Shown here piece after piece: positions 1-6,155 of a stretch of DNA of 8,125 nucleotides. Source of the DNA: Spirochaetia bacterium. Lineage in GTDB: Bacteria > Spirochaetota > Leptospiria > Leptospirales > Leptonemataceae. Position 1 is the stretch's first letter, and each line of letters begins with the position of its first letter. The notes below the pieces were generated by a model. That model saw only the letters and a program-made list of their open reading frames with translations. It made no database searches and was not told the origin of the DNA. The translations under genes were made by a program, and so were the position numbers. The DNA lies in NCBI GenBank assembly GCA_029880625.1, contig JAOUOA010000101.1:1-8125 (forward strand). Direction: 5' to 3'.

Positions 1-15
1 TGATTTGAATTAAAT

Positions 16-29
16 TTATGAATTCATAA
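16..29. repeat. Perfect 14-bp palindrome upstream of the 821-aa gene
   Basis: TTATGAATTCATAA is its own reverse complement. It is followed after four bases by a run of six T, so read rightward it could be a weak AT-only terminator for a gene left of the window. It could equally be an operator for the gene starting at base 86. The rest of the 85-bp leader shows only a short TGCC/GGCA inverted repeat (44-58) and an AT-rich stretch (72-80) with no convincing -35 box. The palindrome is certain as sequence; its function is not. Confidence 0.4.
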
Positions 30-85
30 TTCATTTTTTCATTTGCCCTCTGAAGGCACTCTGACAGAAAGTATTAAAATTAGAA

Positions 86-2551
86 ATGTTTTTTAAAAAA
101 GATAAAGCACTTCAGCAATCCAAGGTTACAGCTGGTACCACACTGATTGAGGCAGGAGAAAAACCGGGAAGCCTTTTCATCCTTCACAGCGGTGCGGTTG
201 ATCATTTTCCGGCCAATTCAAATACCGGCATTTACAAACTCGGCAGTAATTCCTGCCCCGGCTTTGCATCACTTATTCAAAATCAAAACTATCCCTGTAA
301 AATTGTTACAGCAAAAGATTCTGTCGTCAGTTCTTTCCCGGTCAACAATGATAAATTTACATCTCTGATTATGGGAAAGCTAAATGTAGGGATGATGGCT
401 GTAAGATCTCTTGCTCAGGAATTTTTATCTCTGAACAGCAGTATCCAGCGACATTCCCAGATGGTAAAAATCCTTCAGAAGATGATTGATAATCTCAGTC
501 TTGTCTACTTAAAAGCCAATCCTGATGCCCTTCAGCATCTGGGAGAAAATCCTGATGCAAAGACCCTTATGGGAAATGCAAAAATCATATCTGACGAATA
601 CAACAAGCATAATGGAGAAATGTTTCCCGATACTGTTTCCAGCTCCTGGATTGATGAAGATCACAGTTCGCAGTTTGGCAAAACCTACGGCATCAAAACA
701 AATCTGCAGCTTGATGAATTTTCATTTCTAAAAAGACTGGTTTCCCTGCCTCCGGAGATTCAGGGAGCCGTTTATCAAAAAGATATCAATATTCTCCAGG
801 GTCTTTCTGTACGCATCGCATCTAATATCAATCATGGATTTTCCTCCATGCTTGATGCATCCCGAATCATGAATGAAGAAATGGACCGCATGTACAAAGG
901 CGATGAAGCGCTCATAGAAAAGTACAGACTCCTGACGGACCTTATGACATCCGGCATGGTGAAAATTCCTAATGATGAATTTTTACAGACTCTTAAATAT
1001 ATTGTTCTCTCTTCAGAAAAACTTCTTTCCAATTATCAGACCCTGACCGGTAAGCCCTATGCGAATGTGCCCAAAGCTTCCATTGAAATGCTACGTAAAT
1101 CACTAACATCGCAGAGTGCAAAAACTGAAACTGCGCCTTCACAGGCGCCTGCTGCGACTGCAGCAGGAATGAATCCCGAGGCCATTAAAAAGGAACTTCA
1201 GGGTTCCGCATTAAAGATTATGGGATTTCTTGGGGCAACGCCGGAAGAATCCAGAAAAATGATGGGAGACTTAAAAAACTTTAAGAATGAACAGAATCCG
1301 ATGGATTCCGGCGGAGATGCAAGAAAAATCCGCCGCAGCATCGGCATGCAGTACATTGCTTTTTACGAAAAAGCGTTAAAAAAATTCAAAGAATCGCCTT
1401 CTTCTCTTCCGCTTCCTGTAAAACTGATGCTTGATTTCGGTTTTTTTGACGAAGATCTGCTTGATGACGAACATCTTATTTCGCTTGTTAATTTAAGCGA
1501 CAAAACGAAATCCAATAAAATCTACCCTATCTTCAGCGCTTCTGACTGGATTGATCTTGTTGCGACCAAAAAAGAGCCGCCTTCCGTAGACGAAATGGGA
1601 ATGACCTATTTTGAGAAACTGAAAAGCGACAACAAAGATATGGGCTGGAGAAAAGAAACAGATGTTCCCGATGAATACCATACATATGAGAAACGCTCCC
1701 ATTACGAAATTGCAAATTTTTTAAATACAACCATTTCTCTTACAAGCGGCTCGCCTGCAACGTCTTTCCCAATCCTTACGCGTTACCAGATTACAATACC
1801 CCTCGACAAATGCTTTGTCACAAAAAAAAGACTGAGCGAAGAACTTGACAAAATTCTTGCAACAGACTATTCAGCCTTTCACAGGGAAGTCATTGTTAAT
1901 GACGAACAGGCTGGAATTCTTAAAGAATTTGTCCAGGAACGTGTCATTCCGAACTTTATCATTGTTCCCTCAATCGGAACGAAAGTCATGATGTGGCAGG
2001 ATCTCGCCGGCAGAAGCAAAAGTTCAAGGGGCAGGCTGGCGGTTCCTGTCCTTGCAAGCGCTCTTGATCTCGGCACAATGCTTCTTGAAGCCATCGGCGC
2101 ATTCCGCTGGGAATTGACGAAATCCATACAGGGAGCAGATTGGAACAACGTATCGATTCCTTCCATTACAGCCGATTATACGGATTATGTTCAATTTTTC
2201 AAAAAAAACAGAGAACTATCTCCTGAATTAAAAGAAAAACTCGCCTCAGAATTTAAAAGATTCAGAACGGACAGAGACCGGTTTGTAAATGATTATGTAA
2301 ACTGGATAAAATTTGAATCAGAAGGAACTCTGAAGCTGAACAAAGTTGTCCGGGGTATTTTTTACAGGCATGTTCCCTTTTCAAAAGACATCAGAGATAA
2401 AATTGCAACCCAGCCGGCGTATATGGATTTTCACAATCGATTTACCAATATTCGCAACAGAAAACTGAAAGAATTTGAAACGAAATACAGAAAATACGGA
2501 GAAGTTCTCCCTCCCATCCTTCAGGGAAATCTTGATTTTTACAAAGTATAA
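86..2551 (+). CDS. Large cyclic-nucleotide-binding-fold protein, spirochaete type, function unknown
   Basis: The product is an 821-residue protein with no signal peptide or membrane segment, so it is probably cytoplasmic. Residues about 14-90 read as a cNMP-binding beta-roll: 'GTTLIEAGEKPGSLFILHSG' matches the first strands and glycine turns of the family. The phosphate-binding cassette is degenerate. Where active members have FGE and PR-A, this one has 'PGF' and 'YPCKIVT', so the usual glutamate and arginine are missing. Residues about 95-340 are mostly helical. An Ala/Pro/Thr/Gln-rich linker (about 345-362) leads to a second half whose densest conserved-looking stretch is about 617-770, with MMWQD at 635-639, FRW at 673-675 and many Arg, Trp and Tyr residues. 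I recall similar tails in spirochaete cNMP-domain proteins, but no function is known to me. The ATG has no strong ribosome-binding site, and no in-frame start lies just upstream. It converges on the acidic-protein gene with 20 bp between stops. Role inferred at most as a regulatory or scaffold protein. Confidence 0.85.
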   Translation: MFFKKDKALQQSKVTAGTTLIEAGEKPGSLFILHSGAVDHFPANSNTGIYKLGSNSCPGFASLIQNQNYPCKIVTAKDSVVSSFPVNNDKFTSLIMGKLNVGMMAVRSLAQEFLSLNSSIQRHSQMVKILQKMIDNLSLVYLKANPDALQHLGENPDAKTLMGNAKIISDEYNKHNGEMFPDTVSSSWIDEDHSSQFGKTYGIKTNLQLDEFSFLKRLVSLPPEIQGAVYQKDINILQGLSVRIASNINHGFSSMLDASRIMNEEMDRMYKGDEALIEKYRLLTDLMTSGMVKIPNDEFLQTLKYIVLSSEKLLSNYQTLTGKPYANVPKASIEMLRKSLTSQSAKTETAPSQAPAATAAGMNPEAIKKELQGSALKIMGFLGATPEESRKMMGDLKNFKNEQNPMDSGGDARKIRRSIGMQYIAFYEKALKKFKESPSSLPLPVKLMLDFGFFDEDLLDDEHLISLVNLSDKTKSNKIYPIFSASDWIDLVATKKEPPSVDEMGMTYFEKLKSDNKDMGWRKETDVPDEYHTYEKRSHYEIANFLNTTISLTSGSPATSFPILTRYQITIPLDKCFVTKKRLSEELDKILATDYSAFHREVIVNDEQAGILKEFVQERVIPNFIIVPSIGTKVMMWQDLAGRSKSSRGRLAVPVLASALDLGTMLLEAIGAFRWELTKSIQGADWNNVSIPSITADYTDYVQFFKKNRELSPELKEKLASEFKRFRTDRDRFVNDYVNWIKFESEGTLKLNKVVRGIFYRHVPFSKDIRDKIATQPAYMDFHNRFTNIRNRKLKEFETKYRKYGEVLPPILQGNLDFYKV

Positions 2552-2571
2552 CAAGCCAGAAAAATCATTCA

Positions 2572-3735
2572 TTAATCTTCTACGAAATATGGTTTTGTAT
2601 ATTCAATTATAATTTCATTTAAAATTCGGTCCCATTCTTCTTCAGTCTCCTGTGAGATATGAATATTTTTTACATCTTGAAAAACAGCAAAGGGTTTTAA
2701 TTGGTAATGAGTAATCTCAATAAATCGAAGATATGGATCCAGACGCTGGATTCGCTTCACATTGATTCTTTCCATTTCCAGGAGATCTGTCTGTACCACT
2801 CCGATTAAAATCAGTTTGGGAAACAGCGATGAAGTAAATAAATTTAAAAAATCATGGATGGAACCAATCCTGTCGACAAAAGCTTCATATGCTTTATTCC
2901 CCAGCCGCATTAAGTGATGATAAATCATCTGCTCCAGATGCTTCCCTTCCTGGGTGATCTGATCTGATACCGTAACAATTCCTTCGTCAGGAAGAAAGAT
3001 TTTTGAAATCACATGTCCGCGTTCTTTTCTGCGCATTTTCTTAAGGTGAATTGAAGTAATATCATCGCCTTTTTCCAGAAAAACTTTTCCTTCTTCGTCC
3101 TCAACATTCTCTCTGGACATAATATATCGTCTTTTAAGACAGGAATGATTCATGATTCTATATGATTTCATCATTTCTTCAAGTTCCTGCAGCGATGCAA
3201 TTCCAATCCGAAGTGGATTCGCATCTTTCAATACTGATTTTTTTAAATTCTGCGTTTCTTTTTCGTTCTCAGTATTTTCTGAACGATCCGGCTTCTGATC
3301 AGACAGACTTTCCTTACTTTCTTCAGTTAGTTCAGAATTGTCAGCAAGGGATGACGTTTTCCCTGAATCTTTGGAATTTTCACTTTCAGCTTGTTTTTTT
3401 TCTGAACCATCTCCGGATTTTTTTTCCAGTGTTTGATGAATTAAAGTAGTATCTCCGGTTTCAGTGGCCTCTTCTTTTTCAGCAGAATTTTCAGCCGCAT
3501 GGACATTCAATTGATCCGGGATCGATTCAGATTTCTGCAAATCAACCTCAGCAGGTTCAGGTTCCAAAGAATCTGAACTCTCAGTCTGTGAACGGGAATC
3601 CAGATGGTCCAGCTCCAATTCCAGAGTTTTCATCAGTTCATCATCCACTTCAAATGGTTCCGGCTCTTCAGAACGATCAGAACTGTCAGGCATTTGCATC
3701 CGGGTTTCTTCCTTTTCTACTTCTTCAAGTTTCAT
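2572..3735 (-). CDS. Acidic protein: disordered N-terminal half plus conserved-looking C-terminal domain, unknown function
   Basis: This 387-residue protein has two parts. Residues 1 to about 168 are extremely rich in Glu, Ser, Lys and Asp with almost no aromatic residues, so they are probably disordered. Residues about 174-387 look folded, with mixed hydrophobic strands and helices (for example 'LFPKLILIGVV', 305-314). The stretch about 205-234 (EEGKVFLEKGDDIT...HLKKM) resembles the short segment 'D-x-x-G-x-xL-x-x-kG-x-xIT' often found N-terminal to HD-GYP phosphodiesterases. The HD and GYP catalytic motifs are absent, so any link to c-di-GMP is inference from a short motif. There is no signal peptide or transmembrane segment. 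The ATG start is supported by AAGG six bases upstream. It is transcribed divergently from the lipoprotein gene and converges on the cNMP-fold gene. It could alternatively be a structural or adaptor protein. I do not recognise the family. Confidence 0.8.
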   Translation of the reverse strand: MKLEEVEKEETRMQMPDSSDRSEEPEPFEVDDELMKTLELELDHLDSRSQTESSDSLEPEPAEVDLQKSESIPDQLNVHAAENSAEKEEATETGDTTLIHQTLEKKSGDGSEKKQAESENSKDSGKTSSLADNSELTEESKESLSDQKPDRSENTENEKETQNLKKSVLKDANPLRIGIASLQELEEMMKSYRIMNHSCLKRRYIMSRENVEDEEGKVFLEKGDDITSIHLKKMRRKERGHVISKIFLPDEGIVTVSDQITQEGKHLEQMIYHHLMRLGNKAYEAFVDRIGSIHDFLNLFTSSLFPKLILIGVVQTDLLEMERINVKRIQRLDPYLRFIEITHYQLKPFAVFQDVKNIHISQETEEEWDRILNEIIIEYTKPYFVED

Positions 3736-3748
3736 TCAATACCTTCAT
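3733..3748 (-). promoter_or_regulatory. Ribosome-binding site of the acidic-protein gene
   Basis: On the minus strand the bases before the start read GAAGGTATTGA then ATG. This is a purine-rich AAGG core six bases from the start codon, and it decides the start at base 3735. Confidence 0.55.
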
Positions 3749-3764
3749 TAACGGCATTCCGGCA

Positions 3765-3794
3765 TTTAGAGTTAATTTCATGCTGACATACAAT
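3765..3794 (+). promoter_or_regulatory. Weak candidate promoter for the lipoprotein gene
   Basis: TTTAGA (3765-3770) and TACAAT (3789-3794) lie 18 bases apart, matching four and five of the six consensus bases. Initiation here would give a leader of nearly 90 bases containing both TACAAAT repeats. Nothing else in the divergent region makes a better rightward pair, but chance matches are expected at this base composition. Confidence 0.2.
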
Positions 3795-3817
3795 GAAAAA
3801 TCACAACATCATCCATA

Positions 3818-3845
3818 ATTTTAGCAGATTTATGCTATATACAAA
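3818..3845 (-). promoter_or_regulatory. Candidate sigma70-type promoter for the acidic-protein gene
   Basis: On the minus strand, TTTGTA (3845-3840) and TAAAAT (3823-3818) are separated by 16 bases, giving a leader of about 75 bases before the ATG at 3735. The -10 matches five of six consensus bases and the -35 is weaker. The -35 overlaps the TACAAAT repeat described separately. The match is modest in very AT-rich DNA. Confidence 0.25.
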
Positions 3846-3876
3846 TATGTATCATTGACACCATTTACAAATGTAT
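3839..3876. repeat. Paired inverted/direct repeats in the divergent intergenic region
   Basis: Two short palindromes lie close together: ATACA-AATA-TGTAT (3839-3852) and CATTT-AC-AAATG (3862-3873). They also form a direct repeat. TACAAAT occurs at 3840-3846 and again 26 bases later at 3866-3872, each followed by a GTAT. This looks like a tandem operator for a dimeric regulator. It overlaps the putative -35 of the acidic-protein gene and lies just upstream of the lipoprotein start. Confidence 0.35.
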
Positions 3877-3888
3877 TCAGATGGATCT

Positions 3889-4311
3889 ATGAAAACGTAT
3901 TTTTCATTAACGATACTCATCACTGTATTTATATCCTGTTATTCATTTGAATTTCATCCCGTTTCTGAATATCCCAATTTGAAAAAAAATAACATACATG
4001 ATGTTTCTGTCACAACAATAAGGCCCAAAGAAGGATTTATTACACTCGGCACTCTCATCGTTCATGATTTTTCTGGAAATATCCTGGACCCTGCTTTTCA
4101 GTCTGCAATCAAACGGGAAGCAAAGAAACGAGGAGCTGAAGGCGCCTGGATTTCTAAAATCAAGTTAAAGAAAACGGTACGTCTGCAGGGAAGCGCGCCA
4201 ATGCAGAGCAACTACATGCAAAATAACTACTACAATCAGTCTCAGATCCAGGGAACCATTGGAATTGTTGAAGTGGTTCTGTACAATTGGCAGACCCTCA
4301 GTACTGAGTGA
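3889..4311 (+). CDS. Small predicted lipoprotein, possibly RcsF/YbjQ-like fold
   Basis: From the ATG at 3889 the product is 140 residues. It begins MKTYFSLTILITVFISC: a lysine, a hydrophobic core and a Cys at 17 preceded by V-F-I-S. This fits the relaxed spirochaetal lipobox, so the protein is probably exported and lipidated. An in-frame ATG 18 bases upstream (3871) would add MYSDGS ahead of the lysine, which weakens the signal peptide, and neither start has a strong ribosome-binding site. The mature part has a strand-rich segment (GFITLGTLIVHDFSGN) followed by a helix 'FQSAIKREAKKRGAEGAW'. This order resembles small proteins of the RcsF/YbjQ sort, where a helix ending in K-x-GA-(N/D/E)-(A/G) precedes a strand. 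That assignment is tentative. The region near 'MQSNYMQNNYYNQSQIQG' is a Asn/Gln/Tyr-rich loop. Role unknown; an envelope component is inferred from the signal. Confidence 0.75.
   Translation: MKTYFSLTILITVFISCYSFEFHPVSEYPNLKKNNIHDVSVTTIRPKEGFITLGTLIVHDFSGNILDPAFQSAIKREAKKRGAEGAWISKIKLKKTVRLQGSAPMQSNYMQNNYYNQSQIQGTIGIVEVVLYNWQTLSTE
4297..4308. repeat. 12-bp palindrome at the lipoprotein gene's 3' end
   Basis: CTCAGTACTGAG is a perfect palindrome covering the last coding triplets and abutting the TGA stop. It could form a four-base-pair hairpin with a GTAC loop. No T-tract follows, so it is not a standard terminator. It may be coincidence within coding sequence. Confidence 0.25.
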
Positions 4312-4368
4312 TCCCTTGCTCCCGATGTTTTACATTCCAGGTCACATAGATATCAAAAGATAATTTAA

Positions 4369-4388
4369 AAGGAAAAATTTAAATCCTT
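4369..4388. repeat. AT-rich inverted repeat between the lipoprotein and DUF1285-like genes
   Basis: AAGGA (4369-4373) and TCCTT (4384-4388) are complementary around a ten-base AT-only spacer, with two further pairs possible after two mismatches. It lies in the 130-bp gap between two same-strand genes. The stem is weak and has no clean T-tract, so I call it only an inverted repeat. Confidence 0.2.
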
Positions 4389-4398
4389 AAAATTCTGC

Positions 4399-4427
4399 TT
4401 TTCAGTGCATTGAAATCATAGTATCAT
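4399..4427 (+). promoter_or_regulatory. Candidate promoter just upstream of the DUF1285-like gene
   Basis: TTTTCA (4399-4404) and TATCAT (4422-4427) are spaced by 17 bases, matching four and five of the six consensus bases. Transcription would start about seven bases before the ATG at 4442. No Shine-Dalgarno is visible there, so the messenger would be nearly leaderless. The 130-bp gap to the lipoprotein gene also favours a separate promoter. Confidence 0.3.
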
Positions 4428-4441
4428 GCAGCATAGAATTT

Positions 4442-4933
4442 ATGGAAGAATCTTATTTACAGAACGGAATCATAACAGAATCCGGAATTCAAATCGACAA
4501 ATCAGGAAAGTGGTTTCATCGAAATCAGGAAATTACGAATGCCGGTATATTAAATTATTTTAAAAGAAACCTATTTCGAATTCAAAATAATTACTACATC
4601 CACAATCAATTTAAAGAAAGAAATGAATTTTCAAGAATCCAAAAGATTTCAGGATTCCCAATATTTGCAACAGGAGTAATCTCAACCCGCTCAGAACTGT
4701 TTGTCATTCATTTAGATTATGGCGAAGATATAACCGTTTCTTCAGAAAGTTTTCTTTTTTTTGACGAAACAACTCTGGGGATACTGTTAAAAGAAAAAAA
4801 TTTCCCTGCACGCCTGACCGGAACAGCGATGTCTTCTTTAATGGATTATCTGGATGAAAATTCTAACGGTGAATATACAATCGGAGATCAGAAAATTGTG
4901 ATTCCAGGAGCTAAGCTGTCTGATTATTTTTAG
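4442..4933 (+). CDS. DUF1285-like protein, function unknown
   Basis: The product is 163 residues, without signal peptide or membrane segment. Residues about 17-65 follow the pattern I associate with DUF1285: 'I-D-x-x-G-x-W-F-H' (17-26), 'E-I-T-N-x-x-I-L-x-Y-F' (30-40), then 'NNYYIHNQF'. The rest is strand-rich with an acidic centre (LDYGEDITV) and ends in a short helix and 'IPGAKLSDYF'. DUF1285 proteins are small cytoplasmic proteins of unknown function, so no reaction is proposed. The family call is from memory of the motif pattern and could be wrong. The ATG is the first possible start after an upstream in-frame TAA (4388-4390). There is no visible ribosome-binding site. It converges on fliM across a 172-bp gap. 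Confidence 0.72.
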   Translation: MEESYLQNGIITESGIQIDKSGKWFHRNQEITNAGILNYFKRNLFRIQNNYYIHNQFKERNEFSRIQKISGFPIFATGVISTRSELFVIHLDYGEDITVSSESFLFFDETTLGILLKEKNFPARLTGTAMSSLMDYLDENSNGEYTIGDQKIVIPGAKLSDYF

Positions 4934-4952
4934 GATGACAAAATCCATCCTA
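4931..4952 (+). terminator. Possible hairpin terminator of the DUF1285-like gene
   Basis: TAGGATG (4931-4937) and CATCCTA (4946-4952) are perfectly complementary over seven base pairs around an eight-base loop, beginning at the TAG stop codon itself. No T-run follows directly. A second, AT-only hairpin, TTGAAT (4981-4986) with ATTCAA (4993-4998), is followed by TTTT and may help. Together they could end rightward transcription before fliM. Confidence 0.35.
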
Positions 4953-5105
4953 TTGTGAATTTAAATAGCTCTTTAGAGGGTTGAATCAGTAAATTCAATT
5001 TTCCGCATCTTACGCTCTTTTTTATTAAAAGCAGAATATTAATTCCATTGAAACATTGAGAAGGTTTTTTTCTTCAAGAATCTCAAGTTCCAGAACTTCA
5101 AGACA

Positions 5106-6131
5106 TCAGATATCTTCCTCAGAACGGGTACTTCCAAGAAGTTCGTCCGGGATATCTTCGATGGAATCACCGATCTGTATGGTTACCCGCTTTCCGAGCT
5201 TTCCCGGCCGGCATTTGAATTTCTTTCTTTCGCCTACTCTTACAAGCATATCTGATTTATAATGGGATCTTCCAAGTTTTACTACATCACCGGGATTCAG
5301 CTGGAGAACATCGCCGAGGGAAAGCTCAATATCGCCCACTTCCGTTATAATCGGAATTTCAACCTGATCCAGACGGTCCTGAATGATGGCCATATTTTCA
5401 TCGGATCCGCCTTTTCTTACCGATGCATACCAGTACTGTGCAGAAAGTTTTGAAATAATCGGTTCAATGGTAATATAGGGAATACAGAGGTTTGTCATTC
5501 CTTCAACATCGCCGACCTTGGTTTCAAGCGTGATAAGAACCACCATATCGTTCGGAGGAACAATCTGAGCAAACTGGGGATTGGTTTCGATATTTCCCAG
5601 TCGTGGACGAAGGTCAATTACTGTGGACCAGGCTTCACGAAGATTTCCTAGAATTCGAACAATAATTCCTTCCATTACAGAAAGCTCAATATCGGAAAGT
5701 TCACGCGTAATTTTTGTCGGTTCGCCTGGTCCTCCGAAAAGCCTGTCAATAATGGTAAACGTAATGCTTGGATCAATTTCAAGAACAGCCGATCCGCGAA
5801 GAGGATCCATATTGATGACAGCAAGGGTTGTGGGATTCGGAATGGATCGGATAAATTCCTCATAGGTAAGCTGGTCTACCGAACCCACATGGACTCCGAC
5901 AAGGGCGCGAAGCTGTGCAGAAAGTGCCGTAGTCGTAAGACGGGCAAAAGTTTCATGCATCATCTGCAGCGTTCGGATCTGGTCTTTAGAAAATTTATCC
6001 GGACGGCGGAAGTCGTAGATTTTTACTTTTTTTTGCTCGCCCACAGGACCGTAATCATCAGGACTTACATCGCCTGTTGAAATAGCCGTCAAAAGAGCAT
6101 CAATTTCATCCTGGGATAGGATTTCTGTCAT
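5106..6131 (-). CDS. fliM: Flagellar motor switch protein FliM
   Basis: FliM sits in the cytoplasmic C-ring of the flagellar motor. It binds phosphorylated CheY and, with FliG and FliN, sets rotation direction. This 341-residue protein is full length for the family. The N-terminal CheY-P-binding peptide LSQDEIDALL (5-14) is intact. The central CheC-like domain carries GGPGE (133-137), the GGxG motif that contacts FliG. The C-terminal SpoA/FliN-like domain covers about 250-321. Sequence such as 'YDFRRPDKFSKDQIRTL' and 'FIRSIPNPTTLAVINMDPL' is strongly spirochaetal, and the opening resembles Leptospira FliM as I recall it. The ATG is preceded by GGGAG with seven bases between, a good ribosome-binding site. 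It lies 24 bp after the secreted-protein gene on the same strand and is probably the last gene of that transcript. After the TGA the same frame stays open for 26 codons, which is treated as a finding. Confidence 0.97.
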   Translation of the reverse strand: MTEILSQDEIDALLTAISTGDVSPDDYGPVGEQKKVKIYDFRRPDKFSKDQIRTLQMMHETFARLTTTALSAQLRALVGVHVGSVDQLTYEEFIRSIPNPTTLAVINMDPLRGSAVLEIDPSITFTIIDRLFGGPGEPTKITRELSDIELSVMEGIIVRILGNLREAWSTVIDLRPRLGNIETNPQFAQIVPPNDMVVLITLETKVGDVEGMTNLCIPYITIEPIISKLSAQYWYASVRKGGSDENMAIIQDRLDQVEIPIITEVGDIELSLGDVLQLNPGDVVKLGRSHYKSDMLVRVGERKKFKCRPGKLGKRVTIQIGDSIEDIPDELLGSTRSEEDI

Positions 6132-6155
6132 ACCGCAACTCCCATTCTATTATTT

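Noticed and set aside
44..58. TGCC/GGCA inverted repeat before the first gene as an operator or terminator
   Set aside because: Only four base pairs with a seven-base loop and no T-tract on either strand; too short to support a call.
1879..2166. 95-codon open frame antisense to the cNMP-fold gene
   Set aside because: It lies wholly inside a constrained coding region, has low-complexity translated sequence and no family resemblance.
3855..3888. Perfect TTGACA hexamer upstream of the lipoprotein gene
   Set aside because: No -10-like hexamer lies 16-18 bases downstream (bases 3877-3884 read TCAGATGG), and initiation there would fall inside the gene.
3871..3888. Upstream ATG for the lipoprotein gene
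   Set aside because: It adds MYSDGS ahead of the lysine and hydrophobic core and has no ribosome-binding site; the inner ATG gives a normal lipoprotein signal.
4410..4439. TTGAAA-18-TAGAAT as promoter of the DUF1285-like gene
   Set aside because: The hexamers match well, but the expected transcription start falls after the ATG at 4442, with no later in-frame start near the N-terminus.
5056..5262. Ser/Arg-rich open frame over the 3' end of fliM
   Set aside because: It is complementary to the Glu/Leu-rich end of fliM and its extension; the composition follows from that strand.
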